Source: Vibrio sp. Hep-1b-8
GTDB taxonomy: Bacteria > Pseudomonadota > Gammaproteobacteria > Enterobacterales > Vibrionaceae
Assembly (NCBI RefSeq): GCF_006124995.1
Contig: NZ_QEWN01000129.1
Coordinates: 1-64,000 of the forward strand
Direction: 5' to 3'
Length of the DNA: 64,000 nucleotides
Shown here: positions 36,265 to 46,005 of the stretch, piece after piece
Numbering within the stretch: the first letter of the stretch is position 1
Layout of the letters: the number at the start of each line of letters is the position of its first letter
Position numbers and translations under genes: made by a program
The notes under the pieces: generated by a model
Database searches by the model: none
Told to the model about the DNA's origin: nothing
What the model saw: only the letters and a program-made list of their open reading frames with translations

Positions 36265-38550
36265 CTATGACTGGTAGGTTTTTCGCAGCTCCTTAGCAGC
36301 AAGAACCATGTTCGTGAGTGACGCTTCCGTCTCTTTCCAGTTACGCGTTTTGAGACCGCAATCTGGATTTACCCATAGACGTTGAGCCGGAATTTTCTCA
36401 GCGGCCTTGTTAATCAACCCCTCAATCCACTCTTTACTCGGAATGTTAGGCGAGTGAATGTCATACACACCAGGGCCAATCTCATTCGGGTAGTTAAACT
36501 CTTCAAATGCTTTGAGAAGCTCCATATTTGAGCGCGACGTTTCAATGGTGATCACGTCAGCATCCAGTGCTGCGACAGAATCAATGATTTCGTTAAACTC
36601 TGAGTAACACATGTGGGTGTGGATCTGAGTCTCTGGTTTGGCACTAGCCGCTGAAATCTTAAACGCATCGACCGCCCATTCAAGATACGCTTTATGGTCA
36701 CGCTTTTTAAGCGGTAAGCCTTCACGAATTGCAGGTTCATCGATCTGAATAATGTTAATACCCGCCTCCTGTAGGTCAGAGACTTCATCACGCAGCGCAA
36801 GTGCCAATTGCTCAGCAATCTGTTTACGCGAGATGTCCTCACGCGGAAACGTCCAACATAGAATTGTCACTGGCCCCGTTAACATCCCTTTCATCTGTTT
36901 CGATGTTAATGATTGTGCATAGGTCGACCATTCAACGGTAATTGGTTTTTCGCGCTCAATATCGGCAACAACAATGGCCGGCTTAACACAACGCGAACCA
37001 TAGCTTTGTACCCAACCAAATTGGGTGGTCTGGAAACCCGCTAGATTCTCAGCAAAGTACTCAACCATGTCATTACGCTCAGCTTCACCGTGTACCAGTA
37101 CGTCAAGATCTAGCGCTTCTTGTCGCTTCACTGCATCAGCGATATGACCTTTGAGCGCTTGGTGGTACTCAGCCTCAGACAATTTCCCCGTTCGATAAGC
37201 ACTGCGTTGTACTCGAATTTCGCTCGTTTGTGGAAATGAGCCTATTGTGGTCGTAGGGAAAAGCGGCAAACCCAAGACTTCACTCTGATGCGCGGCGCGC
37301 TCCACATAGGGTGCACTGCGCTCTGCCAGAGACTTTGTAATCTTGTTGAGGCGGGATTGCACCTGTGGTTTGTTAACGTGCGTTGCGGTCTTACGCGCTT
37401 GAATTGGCGCACTGTAAGTATCACACGCTAAGATCGCCTCATGATCACCATCTAAAGCTTTACCCAACAACGCCACTTCTGTCACCTTCTGTTTGGCAAA
37501 GGCAAACCAACTAGCGACCTCCTCACTCAGGTTTGACTCTAGTTCTAAGTCAACAGGGCTGTGTAACAGTGAGCATGACGTTGCCACCCAAAGTCTCTCT
37601 CCGAGCGTCTCTTTCACTGGTTGCTATAAAGCAAGCTGTGTACTGAGATCGGCACGCCATACATTGCGACCGTTGACCACACCCGCAGATAAAATCCAGT
37701 TTTGTGGTAGATTTTTTGCCACAACATCTAGCTGTTCTGGAGCCGCAGATAAATCGATATGTAAGCCGTCCACTTGCAGTTCAACAATCTTATCAAGCGT
37801 ATCAACGACCGAATCAAAATAGGTAGTAAGCAACACTTTAACGTCACAACGAATCACCTGATAGGCAAGTTTGAACGAGTCTTGCCATGCTTTATCCAGT
37901 TCAAGAGCTAAGATTGGCTCATCTATCTGTACCCACTCAACACCTTGCTTTGCAAGTTTTGCCAAGATAGCTTGATAAGCCGTTAACAGGCGAGGAAGCA
38001 GTGACAAACGGTCAAAGCCTTCGTCCACTTCTTTGCCTAAGTACAAGTAGCTTAATGGGCCAAGCAGCACAGGTTTAACGTTGTGACCCGCTTTAATCGC
38101 TTCATTAACTTCTTCAAACAGCTGGGGCCAGCTTACTTCAAAACTGTCATCCTTGCTGAACTCAGGTACGATGTAGTGATAGTTAGTGTTGAACCATTTA
38201 GTCATATCTGACGCTGCATGACCACTGCATCCGCAACTTGCCTGAGATTGACCTCGTCCGACCTTAAAAAGTGTATCAAGATCAGGGAATCCATCTCGAT
38301 GACGCTTAGGTACATGACCAAGGAGCAAAGTGGTCGTCAGAACGTGGTCATACCAAGCAAAATCCCCTGCCGATACAAAATCCAGCCCCGCCTCTGCTTG
38401 TGTCGCCCAGTTATTATGACGCAGTGTTGAACCCACTTGTTTCAGTTCAGCCTGATCAATTTCTCCGCGCCAGTATTTTTCGAGCACGAATTTCAGTTCG
38501 CGTTTTTCACCAATTCGCGGGTAGCCAAGAATGTGTGTCGTTGTTGTCAT
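36265..38550 (-). pseudogene. metE: Cobalamin-independent methionine synthase, interrupted by an in-frame TAG
   Basis: MetE transfers a methyl group from methyl-tetrahydrofolate to homocysteine. The N-terminal half (38550-37624, [19 protein letters not shown] to DLSTQLAL) ends at a TAG at 37624-37626. The next codons, CAA CCA GTG AAA GAG, continue the same frame through [22 protein letters not shown] to 36265. Together they give about 761 residues, the normal MetE length. The C-terminal zinc ligands are intact ([25 protein letters not shown]). Only the one codon is wrong, so this is a very recent nonsense mutation, a sequencing error or a read-through case. A GTG at 37617 could restart translation, but the C-terminal half alone would lack the N-terminal barrel. 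MetJ boxes and metR lie upstream. Confidence 0.9.
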
Positions 38551-38608
38551 GTCGTGATTCCTTTTGATTCTGTTTCTAGCGTCTGTTTGTGCATTTACAA
38601 CATCATCA

Positions 38609-38624
38609 AGATGTCTGGATGGCT
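38609..38624. promoter_or_regulatory. MetJ operator 1 (two met boxes)
   Basis: AGATGTCT followed directly by GGATGGCT, two tandem 8-bp boxes near the consensus AGACGTCT, 59 bp before metE. MetJ with S-adenosylmethionine binds such tandem boxes. Confidence 0.75.
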
Positions 38625-38744
38625 AAACTATCTCGCCAAATCTTCACGACAACAATCTCCAAATATTCAACATGTTTATTAGATTTCTTCATGGTGGCGT
38701 TTGGCTTAGCTCAATGGGCTCATAGAGATTGGAATTTTATTTTT

Positions 38745-38760
38745 AGCCATCTAGATGTTT
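38745..38760. promoter_or_regulatory. MetJ operator 2 (two met boxes)
   Basis: AGCCATCT followed directly by AGATGTTT, two tandem met boxes about 65 bp before metR. Together with operator 1 it suggests MetJ repression of both divergent genes. Confidence 0.7.
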
Positions 38761-38813
38761 ACACACCCAAAAAACAAGCTAGGTTAATATAATTCATGCG
38801 AATGACATCTATC

Positions 38814-38826
38814 TGAAGGGAATTCA
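38814..38826 (+). promoter_or_regulatory. Candidate MetR half-site pair over the metR start
   Basis: TGAAGGGAATTCA matches the MetR pattern TGAA-N5-TTCA exactly, but it overlaps the metR ribosome-binding site and the A of its ATG. It could serve autoregulation or be chance. Confidence 0.4.
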
Positions 38827-39737
38827 TGGTCGAGCTAAAACACCTCCGTACGCTAACAACACTGCGAGACACTGGTTCGCTGACCGCGACAGCCACGACT
38901 CTCCATTTAACTCAGTCCGCACTGTCTCATCAGATAAAAGATCTTGAAGCGAGGATTGGGGGTCAACTCTTTCTGCGTAAAACGCGTCCAGTTAAGTTCA
39001 CCTCCGAAGGCGAGATTTTTTTAAAGCTCGCCGATGAGGTGTTGCCTCGCGTTGCCAAAGCTGAGAATGAGATTGCCAGTCTCAAAGAGGACGTAAATGG
39101 TCGGCTACACATGGCGATTGAGTGTCACTCTTGCTTTCAGTGGCTGATGCCTGCGCTCAAGGAGTATCAACTTGCTTGGCCAAGCGTGACGCTCGATTTT
39201 TCGTCAGGATTTGGCTTCGAACCATTACCTGCGCTACTTGCAGGCGAGTTGGATTTGGTGATTACCTCCGACATTCAGCCAAGATCCGAAGTCCATTACG
39301 AGCCTCTATTTGACTTCGAAATGCGATTGGTGACATCGATTTCCCACCCCTTGGCACAAAAACCGGCCATTGAGCCACAGGATTTAGCCGATCAGACAAT
39401 GCTCTCTTATCCGGTTCAGAAGAATCGATTGGATGTCGTTAAACACTTTTTGCAACCCGCCAACGTAGAACCAGCAAAATGGAAGCAGGCTGACAACACT
39501 CTGATGCTGATCCAGATGGTCTCTGCTGGTCTTGGGGTTGCCGCATTGCCTAACTGGGCCATCAGTGAATTTTCGAGACAGGGACTGATTGCCAGCATCC
39601 CGCTGGGGAATGGTTTATGGAGACGGCTATTCGCCGCCATACGCCATTCAGATAGGTACAAGCGTTACCTACAGGCATTTTTTAATACTGCCCGTCTACA
39701 ATCTCAAAGCCATTTAGACGGTATAAAAACGGTTTAG
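38826..39737 (+). CDS. metR: MetR, LysR-type activator of methionine genes
   Basis: 303 aa. The N-terminal winged helix-turn-helix (LRTLTTLRDTGSLTATATTLHLTQSALSHQI) matches MetR closely, including the ALSHQIKDLEARIGGQLF region. A LysR substrate-binding domain follows and binds homocysteine in known MetR. It is transcribed divergently from metE, its usual target. The gene looks intact although its main target metE carries a nonsense codon; it may still control metH, metF or glyA elsewhere. Confidence 0.94.
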   Translation: MVELKHLRTLTTLRDTGSLTATATTLHLTQSALSHQIKDLEARIGGQLFLRKTRPVKFTSEGEIFLKLADEVLPRVAKAENEIASLKEDVNGRLHMAIECHSCFQWLMPALKEYQLAWPSVTLDFSSGFGFEPLPALLAGELDLVITSDIQPRSEVHYEPLFDFEMRLVTSISHPLAQKPAIEPQDLADQTMLSYPVQKNRLDVVKHFLQPANVEPAKWKQADNTLMLIQMVSAGLGVAALPNWAISEFSRQGLIASIPLGNGLWRRLFAAIRHSDRYKRYLQAFFNTARLQSQSHLDGIKTV

Positions 39738-39741
39738 CGGA

Positions 39742-39775
39742 AACGATAAAGGAGGCATACGCCTCCTTTATCGTT
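39742..39775. terminator. Hairpin between convergent metR and DUF4250 genes
   Basis: AACGATAAAGGAGGC and GCCTCCTTTATCGTT form a 15-bp stem with an ATAC loop. It overlaps the last bases of the DUF4250 stop codon. Confidence 0.8.
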
Positions 39776-39974
39776 ATCTTTGGTACGCTTTAAACTGGTT
39801 CGTCAATGGGTCATAGTTGTAACCTAGCATATCCAGTTTACCTATCACCGCTTCGACATCCATTTCATACATGCTGACTAACTCTTCAAAAGAGTCACAT
39901 TCCAAGCGCAGCTTTTCGTTGACAATACCTAGTAGAATTATGCTGTCAAAGCTGCCGGCATTACTAAGATCCAT
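39774..39974 (-). CDS. DUF4250 small protein
   Basis: 66 aa from the ATG at 39974 (MDLSNAGSFDSIILLGIVNEK), with AAGGAG just upstream; a GTG six codons earlier is less likely. The pattern IVNEKLRLECDSFEELVSMYE and the C-terminal GYNYDPLTNQFK fit the DUF4250 family of small helical cytoplasmic proteins of unknown function. Monocistronic. Confidence 0.8.
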   Translation of the reverse strand: MDLSNAGSFDSIILLGIVNEKLRLECDSFEELVSMYEMDVEAVIGKLDMLGYNYDPLTNQFKAYQR

Positions 39975-40072
39975 CACCCTCTCCTTTTGCACACTCGCCT
40001 TCTAAGCCTAGACCTAAACGGAGGAAATTGAAGTGATTCAGCTCTAATCTTTGTAGAAGCAGGCTAACAAAC

Positions 40073-40753
40073 TTACAGCATTAACAGTGCTTGGTTTGAG
40101 GTCGCTGAAAGGAGTAAAAATGCCAGTGCCATCGCCAGTTGCAGTTTATTTATCTCTTTTGAGGTCAACATGTGCCAACACCAAATGACCACCGCGGTAA
40201 TAAGTAGTGCCAAACCAACCAGTAACGGCTGAGTAATGTTGGTTAATGCCTCAGCAGACAAACCAGAAGCTTTGAGCAGTATGGCTAAACTCATCAGCAT
40301 TGCCGCAACAACACCTGTCACAGGCAATATTCTATGAAACGCCTGTAAGCGAGTACGAGCAATGGTCAGCAGCAGATGAGCCAAGATTGCCCCTAAAAGG
40401 AAAACTTGGATCAGAACACTCAGGCTGGCAGCGAGAGAACTTTGCGTCGTCACTTCTATACCGACATAGGCTAACGCCAAGCCATTGGCAAGGTACATCA
40501 CCCAAAGCGGACCTTGATCGCGGGTTTTCTTGGTTTGAACTTGGGTATAAAAGTAAGCAATTGCGAACACAACCATCATGGCTTCAATACGCAATGAAGA
40601 GACCGCAAGCCAAAGAATCGCCAAGGTTGGAAGCATTTTATGAATACGACCTCTTTGACCTGGACAGATATCGCCTTTAACTAAGATCAGAGTGAGAATA
40701 AGCTGCGCCCCTAACAACATAGGCGCGAAAACGGCAAGAAGTTGCTGAACCAT
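40073..40753 (-). CDS. Hypothetical multi-spanning membrane protein
   Basis: 226 aa, about seven membrane segments (for example MVQQLLAVFAPMLLGAQLIL at the N terminus). A short basic loop (KGDICPGQRGRIHK) lies near residues 26-39 and another (QTKKTRDQ) near 72-79, probably cytoplasmic. No family is recognised. It lies alone between DUF4250 and the tandem EAL genes on the same strand, 55 bp downstream of the nearer EAL gene, so it could be the last gene of that unit. Confidence 0.7.
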   Translation of the reverse strand: MVQQLLAVFAPMLLGAQLILTLILVKGDICPGQRGRIHKMLPTLAILWLAVSSLRIEAMMVVFAIAYFYTQVQTKKTRDQGPLWVMYLANGLALAYVGIEVTTQSSLAASLSVLIQVFLLGAILAHLLLTIARTRLQAFHRILPVTGVVAAMLMSLAILLKASGLSAEALTNITQPLLVGLALLITAVVIWCWHMLTSKEINKLQLAMALAFLLLSATSNQALLML

Positions 40754-40808
40754 AGTGAAATTAAATTAAGTGAGTATTTGGATGCGGATAATAGCAGACT
40801 GAACAATT

Positions 40809-43280
40809 TTAGCCATTGGCGAAGTGTTTTAAAATGTCTTGATTGGTGACAATGCCCAAATACTCTCCCGAATCATTCACCACCAGCCAAGGGGGTTTTA
40901 TGCCCGATTTGATGATGTTAGAAATCTCGCTAAGTGGTGTCTGATGTCGAATAGTATGGAGGTTGGTTCGCATCACTCGGTTGAGTGTTTTTTTGCAAAT
41001 AGACAAATCTTTACTGGTTTCAAGTTTTGTCCCTAATGTCGGTGACAAATGGTAATTGAGCTCTTCTCGTCCAACGACCCCAACGCACATTTTCCGATTT
41101 AGAATAGGAATGAAATCGATTCGGTATTGATCAGAGTTCAACAGTGCTCTCGCCCTTTCGATATTGTCATTGGGAGCAAGACTCGGAATGTGAATCTGAG
41201 TGATACTCAATATCCCAGACTGCCTTGCGTGATCTGAGCCTGATAGGAACGATTCCAGTTTATCGTAATAACCCCATGCATTTTCTAATTGCTCTAAAGG
41301 CAATGGTTTAGAGAAAAAGTACCCCTGGATATAGTCCACGCCTAAACCGCACACCACTTTCAGCTCATCAAGCGTCTCAACGCCCTCCGCTACCACTTTT
41401 ACATTCAGCGTATGTGCCAGTTGGGTGATCATTTTTACAATAAAGAATTTGTGTGTCCCATGTTTAAGGTCCTTAACAAACTCACGGTCAATCTTGAGAA
41501 TATCGAAGTTGCAATCACTGAGGTAAGCAAAAGAACTGTAACCGGTACCGAAGTCATCGATCGCAACACTCACCCCTCTCTGACGTATATTTCTAATTAA
41601 CGATGACTGTCGAGATTCACTATCGAAATAAGCACTTTCCGTTAATTCTATGGTGACCGTCTCTGGTCGATTCGCATATTGATGAATGAGAGAATCAGCA
41701 CTGCGTAGTACTTCATCCACTGCTAGCTTAGTGTTTAACGAACGATTAATGGTTACACCTAGCTGGTGACCAAAACGTTCCTGAATCATATTCAAATCAT
41801 GCAGTGCTTTCTTACCTACGCACCAATCTAGATCCGAAACCAAATCAAGGTCTTCCGCTATCATTACCATTTCTTGCGTATTGAGAATCTTACCGTTGTT
41901 CGCTTTAAAACGACTAAGCGCCTCAAACTTCACAATATCCCAATTTTTTACATCTATGATTGGCTGATAATAGACTTCTATATTTTGCGTACGGATCAGT
42001 TTCTCGGCCCACTCTTCCAGTTCTTTGCGGCGTAAAACCTCTTTGTGTAAAGCTCCATGGTAGAAGGTAATCTGTCCGCGCTGCTCTGAGGTTTGGTCCA
42101 ACATCGCCTGTACGGCATGAGAGACCAGCAACTTGGGGTTATGGGTATCGTGGCCCAATACGGAAACCCCGACACTACCGTTAATGATAGCACTGTGTAT
42201 GGTTCTCCCTGCCGACTGATTGAGAGAGGCAAAGAAGCGGCGTATGGCCTGATGAATCAACCGTATCTGAGCTGGACCCGTGACCTTGTCACACTCTAAG
42301 CAAGCGACGAAATGGTTACTACCTAAATAGCCAACAAACTTAGCAACCTTATTGTTGGTAAGATGTTCAGACAACATCGACTTGAGTTCAAAATCATCAA
42401 CCGGTCCAAAACTTGGGCGAAAGGCGACCACCATATGGATATTGGGTTCAGCACTTTCCATCCATTGCTGGGTAATGGCGCGAACAAACTGCTTTTCAGT
42501 TGGCAATTGAGTGAGCAACTCAACGCCACCTAGTTCAACGTCGGCAATCCGGTAAAGATTGTTGGAAAGGTCAAGGTATACGCCAAGATAGAATATTCCC
42601 TCGACAAGGATAATTTTCTGTAAAGTTAAGTCTTGAGGGTAGGTTTTACCACGAGATGATTGAATAAGAACGACACCAGACCAACTGCCCTCCTTGTCAA
42701 CTTCCTGCCATATCTTCTGATAAAAGCTACCGCTGTGCTTGTCCGAATTTAGCAGATCCATTGGTCGACCAACCAATTGTTGGTTACTGTAACTGGCATG
42801 TTCTAGGAAGTAATCATTGCACACCACGATGTTACGCTGTTCGTCTGCCAAAACGACACCGTGATGAGGGTTATTAAACAGTTGTTCAAATAGAGCACTT
42901 AACGTTGATGTCGTCGCATGAACAAACAGTAACGGAGTCAGGGTTCCAGTTACAAGCCTGTGGCTTTCACCACGAAAACTTAACTCCGCATAGCAACACT
43001 GGTCATCACTAAGTTGTAAACAACAACAAAAACGATGTTTGCTCTGGTATTTACATGCCTGAGCCAATAGCGCTAACAGCTCCGTTTGATCGTGATAGCT
43101 CATGCACGGCAGTAGTACGTTGCCCGTTAAAGTAGGAAGGTCTGAATTCAGCAGTTGGCGACACAAATCTTCATCAATTTGCAGTTGATGATGCTCAGTA
43201 TCCCACTGCCATTCTAGTTGCGTACTCGTTGTCTGCTCGTTTGCCTTAAAATCACGTACGGAGCCTAACTCCCTGTACAT
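40809..43280 (-). CDS. PAS-GGDEF(degenerate)-EAL-CBS c-di-GMP phosphodiesterase, copy 1
   Basis: 823 aa with no membrane segment. Order: N-terminal sensor-like region (1-125), PAS (about 130-245), degenerate GGDEF (about 250-410; the site reads YLGSNHF at 318-324), EAL (about 425-665) and a CBS pair (about 695-823). EAL catalytic residues are all present: E453, N512, E548, D575-D576, K596, E632 and Q652 (by my count). It should hydrolyse c-di-GMP to pGpG. The CBS pair may sense an adenine nucleotide. A closely similar paralogue lies 53 bp upstream on the same strand, suggesting tandem duplication. Confidence 0.92.
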   Translation of the reverse strand: MYRELGSVRDFKANEQTTSTQLEWQWDTEHHQLQIDEDLCRQLLNSDLPTLTGNVLLPCMSYHDQTELLALLAQACKYQSKHRFCCCLQLSDDQCCYAELSFRGESHRLVTGTLTPLLFVHATTSTLSALFEQLFNNPHHGVVLADEQRNIVVCNDYFLEHASYSNQQLVGRPMDLLNSDKHSGSFYQKIWQEVDKEGSWSGVVLIQSSRGKTYPQDLTLQKIILVEGIFYLGVYLDLSNNLYRIADVELGGVELLTQLPTEKQFVRAITQQWMESAEPNIHMVVAFRPSFGPVDDFELKSMLSEHLTNNKVAKFVGYLGSNHFVACLECDKVTGPAQIRLIHQAIRRFFASLNQSAGRTIHSAIINGSVGVSVLGHDTHNPKLLVSHAVQAMLDQTSEQRGQITFYHGALHKEVLRRKELEEWAEKLIRTQNIEVYYQPIIDVKNWDIVKFEALSRFKANNGKILNTQEMVMIAEDLDLVSDLDWCVGKKALHDLNMIQERFGHQLGVTINRSLNTKLAVDEVLRSADSLIHQYANRPETVTIELTESAYFDSESRQSSLIRNIRQRGVSVAIDDFGTGYSSFAYLSDCNFDILKIDREFVKDLKHGTHKFFIVKMITQLAHTLNVKVVAEGVETLDELKVVCGLGVDYIQGYFFSKPLPLEQLENAWGYYDKLESFLSGSDHARQSGILSITQIHIPSLAPNDNIERARALLNSDQYRIDFIPILNRKMCVGVVGREELNYHLSPTLGTKLETSKDLSICKKTLNRVMRTNLHTIRHQTPLSEISNIIKSGIKPPWLVVNDSGEYLGIVTNQDILKHFANG

Positions 43281-43333
43281 AGACTCATCCTATCGTTGAG
43301 CAATCCCTAATATTAAAGTTAGAACAAACTCAA

Positions 43334-45796
43334 CTAAGTGACAGATTTATTATTAGCAAGGCAACTAAGCGCGGCTAGCGGGCCAACTAAACCTTTAAAA
43401 TGACCATACTCATCAACTAAACACCAAGGGAACGGCCTGTTTTGTTTGACGAGACTCGCTACCTTAGATTGTGGGGTATGCCAATCAATTTCGCTGATAA
43501 CGGGCAACATAATTCGGTTAGCAGGTTTGTTCCAGTATGCATGCTCCTTAGTAGACTCATGGTCGGTACCCATGTTTGATGTCAAATGCAGATTCATGCT
43601 TGGCCGGTCGATATACCCGACACAAATCTTGTCTTCTATGATAGGCAAGTAGTCCACTTCTGTATCAGAAAAGTATTGGTAAATCAGCGACAGTGGCTCG
43701 CCAGGATCTATATGCTGTGAAGAATAAGCAAGATGGCTTATTGAGCTAGGAGAGGCTTGAACCTCACTCTCATCTTGTTGAAATAAGTGATTGATAGAAG
43801 TCAGCTCAGCTAAGGGTAACGGTTTTGAGAAGTAATAACCCTGAACAAATTCGACACCAAGATCATACAGCACATCTAACTCTTGTTGGGTTTCTACACC
43901 CTCTGCTATCACTTTTAAGTTAAGGCGTTTCGCGAGCTGAATTAAAGCGACAACAATTTCGTATTGCCGTGTTTGTAACGACAGGTGTTGGATAAATTCA
44001 CGATCAATTTTGAGAATATCAAAGTAACTCTCTTTTAAATATTTGAATGACGCACAGCCGGTACCAAAATCATCCACAGCGATTTGTACACCCGCGTCAC
44101 GAAGCAAACCCAGTAAATGTTTATTGTGGCTGTTACTTTGAAAAAAAGCGCTTTCCGTAAATTCGAGCGTCAGCAATTCAGGAGCCATCTTCTGTTTATC
44201 TAGAATATGCGCCGCTCGTTGCAAGATATCACTCAGGTCTGTGGTACTTCTCAGTGAACGATTGACTGAGATCGCCACATGCTCCCCAAATTTTTTCTGT
44301 AATTGTGGGAATTGCTCAAGGGCCGACAGCAAGACCAGATCATCAAGTTCAACAACCTTGTCTAACTCTTCAACCACTTCGACCAACTCTTGCGTTGACG
44401 CTGCAAACTCGTCGCTGTGTGGAAAACGACACAAGGCTTCAAACTTGTCGATTCGACGACGCTGAATATCAACAATCGGTTGGAAATAGACATCCACTTT
44501 CCCTTGCTCAAGGCTATGTAAAACGTGGTGCTCAAGCAGTTTCTTACGCTCCACCTGACGATGGATTTCTCGATCATAGAAGTTTATTCGTCGCGTTTGA
44601 CCAGAATGAAGTTCTAATAAAGCTTGGTAGGCATGAGATACCAACTGGTTCGGCTGAGTTGCATCTACATTCCACACTGACACCCCAGTTACCCCTGCTT
44701 TAAGAGCCAATGCGACCGACGCTTGGGCGTGCTTAAAACTTTGAAACAGTTGGGTAATTGACCGTCCGATGTCACTTGCAACCTGCTGGGACAACTGCAC
44801 ATCAACGGCTAAGCACACGACGAAGCAATCACTGCCTAAATAACCACTCTCGAGAACATGGCTATTGTCTTTGAGGTAGCTAGCGAACTGGCGCTTCGTT
44901 TCCTGCGCAGAGTTTTGTTTAAACTTCGGCTGAATCGCTAATACCACTACGCCTCTTCGTGGGTCAGTATCAGAGCAATACTCTTTTAAACGGGTGAGAA
45001 ATACCTCCTTGCTGGGAAGTTGGGTGAGCAGATCAACCCCACCCGACTCTAAATCTTCAAGCCGCTCTAGTTCACTGGAAACATCAGAGGAGAAGCCAAC
45101 GTAATAGACCTGACCATCAGCAAAATGAATCTTTTGAAGCGTCAGTTCGTGGGGAAAAGCTTCACCGTTAGCATGACGCGACAAAATGATGCCTTTCCAG
45201 AATCCTTGCTCATGAACTCGTGTCCACATCTCTTGATAATATGCTTCGCTGTGTTCTCCCGCATTGAAGATCTGCGTGCGTAGCCCGACCAACTCATTGC
45301 GCAGGTACCCCGTCAAGGTTTCAAAGTAGTGATTGCAGGCAAGGATTCTGGTGTCGCTATCGGTGACGATAATTCCATGATGAGAATTTTCAAATAAAGC
45401 ATAAAACAGCTCAACGACTTCATGTTCGGTTGGAAAAATGAGGCAAGGCGACAAGGTTCCCCTCAATTCATGATCGCTAACTCTGTCAATAGCGATTTCG
45501 ACATAGGCAAACAGATGAGGTTCAGTGAATAAACAGCAATGGGCGTAGGTGCGCTCTTGACTGTTGATGGCCGTTTGAAACGCCTGTTTGACAATAACCT
45601 GCTGTGGCTTAGGTAAAAGCCGAAATAGCGTTCGGGCGGTCAAATTACTCCTGCTATCTCCCACTAGTAGCGCTTTTACCTGACTGTCACACTCAAAAAC
45701 TTGTGTTTTCAAGTTTAGATACCAATCGTAAATCGCGTATTTTGAAGACGCAGCTAGATCATTGATTAAGCGACCATTTGTATCGGAGTCATTCAC
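43334..45796 (-). CDS. PAS-GGDEF(degenerate)-EAL-CBS c-di-GMP phosphodiesterase, copy 2
   Basis: 820 aa from a GTG at 45796, which has AGGTGG 8 bp upstream; a GTG four codons earlier lies inside that site. Same domain order as its downstream paralogue. PAS includes HHGIIVTDSDTRILACNHYF; the GGDEF site reads YLGSDCF. EAL motifs are KFEALCRF, LEFTESAFF, VDDFGTGCASF, ILKIDREF and AEGVETQQEL, so it should be an active phosphodiesterase. The C-terminal CBS pair ends LVGPLAALSCLANN. Divergence between the copies is substantial, so the duplication is old and the two probably sense different signals. Confidence 0.92.
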   Translation of the reverse strand: MNDSDTNGRLINDLAASSKYAIYDWYLNLKTQVFECDSQVKALLVGDSRSNLTARTLFRLLPKPQQVIVKQAFQTAINSQERTYAHCCLFTEPHLFAYVEIAIDRVSDHELRGTLSPCLIFPTEHEVVELFYALFENSHHGIIVTDSDTRILACNHYFETLTGYLRNELVGLRTQIFNAGEHSEAYYQEMWTRVHEQGFWKGIILSRHANGEAFPHELTLQKIHFADGQVYYVGFSSDVSSELERLEDLESGGVDLLTQLPSKEVFLTRLKEYCSDTDPRRGVVVLAIQPKFKQNSAQETKRQFASYLKDNSHVLESGYLGSDCFVVCLAVDVQLSQQVASDIGRSITQLFQSFKHAQASVALALKAGVTGVSVWNVDATQPNQLVSHAYQALLELHSGQTRRINFYDREIHRQVERKKLLEHHVLHSLEQGKVDVYFQPIVDIQRRRIDKFEALCRFPHSDEFAASTQELVEVVEELDKVVELDDLVLLSALEQFPQLQKKFGEHVAISVNRSLRSTTDLSDILQRAAHILDKQKMAPELLTLEFTESAFFQSNSHNKHLLGLLRDAGVQIAVDDFGTGCASFKYLKESYFDILKIDREFIQHLSLQTRQYEIVVALIQLAKRLNLKVIAEGVETQQELDVLYDLGVEFVQGYYFSKPLPLAELTSINHLFQQDESEVQASPSSISHLAYSSQHIDPGEPLSLIYQYFSDTEVDYLPIIEDKICVGYIDRPSMNLHLTSNMGTDHESTKEHAYWNKPANRIMLPVISEIDWHTPQSKVASLVKQNRPFPWCLVDEYGHFKGLVGPLAALSCLANNKSVT

Positions 45797-46005
45797 TAGT
45801 ATAACCACCTACTTTCATAATAGCGTTAACGTCTAATATAGCTGGAGTTGTATAAACAATACGTTAATGAGATAACACTTTAGTCAATCAGTTCCCGATC
45901 AAGAAAATCCTCGTCCGCGGTAGCTAAATAGACTTAGTTATAATGAGGTAGATAGTCGCCCTTCAAGTCGCTATAATTCGCGCTCCTTGGCACTGAGAGC
46001 AAAAT

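Noticed and set aside
45988..46003. TGGCAC near the ygiQ start as a sigma54 promoter
   Set aside because: The spacing from GG to GC is two bases too short and it is too close to the start codon; a TATAAT lies just upstream.
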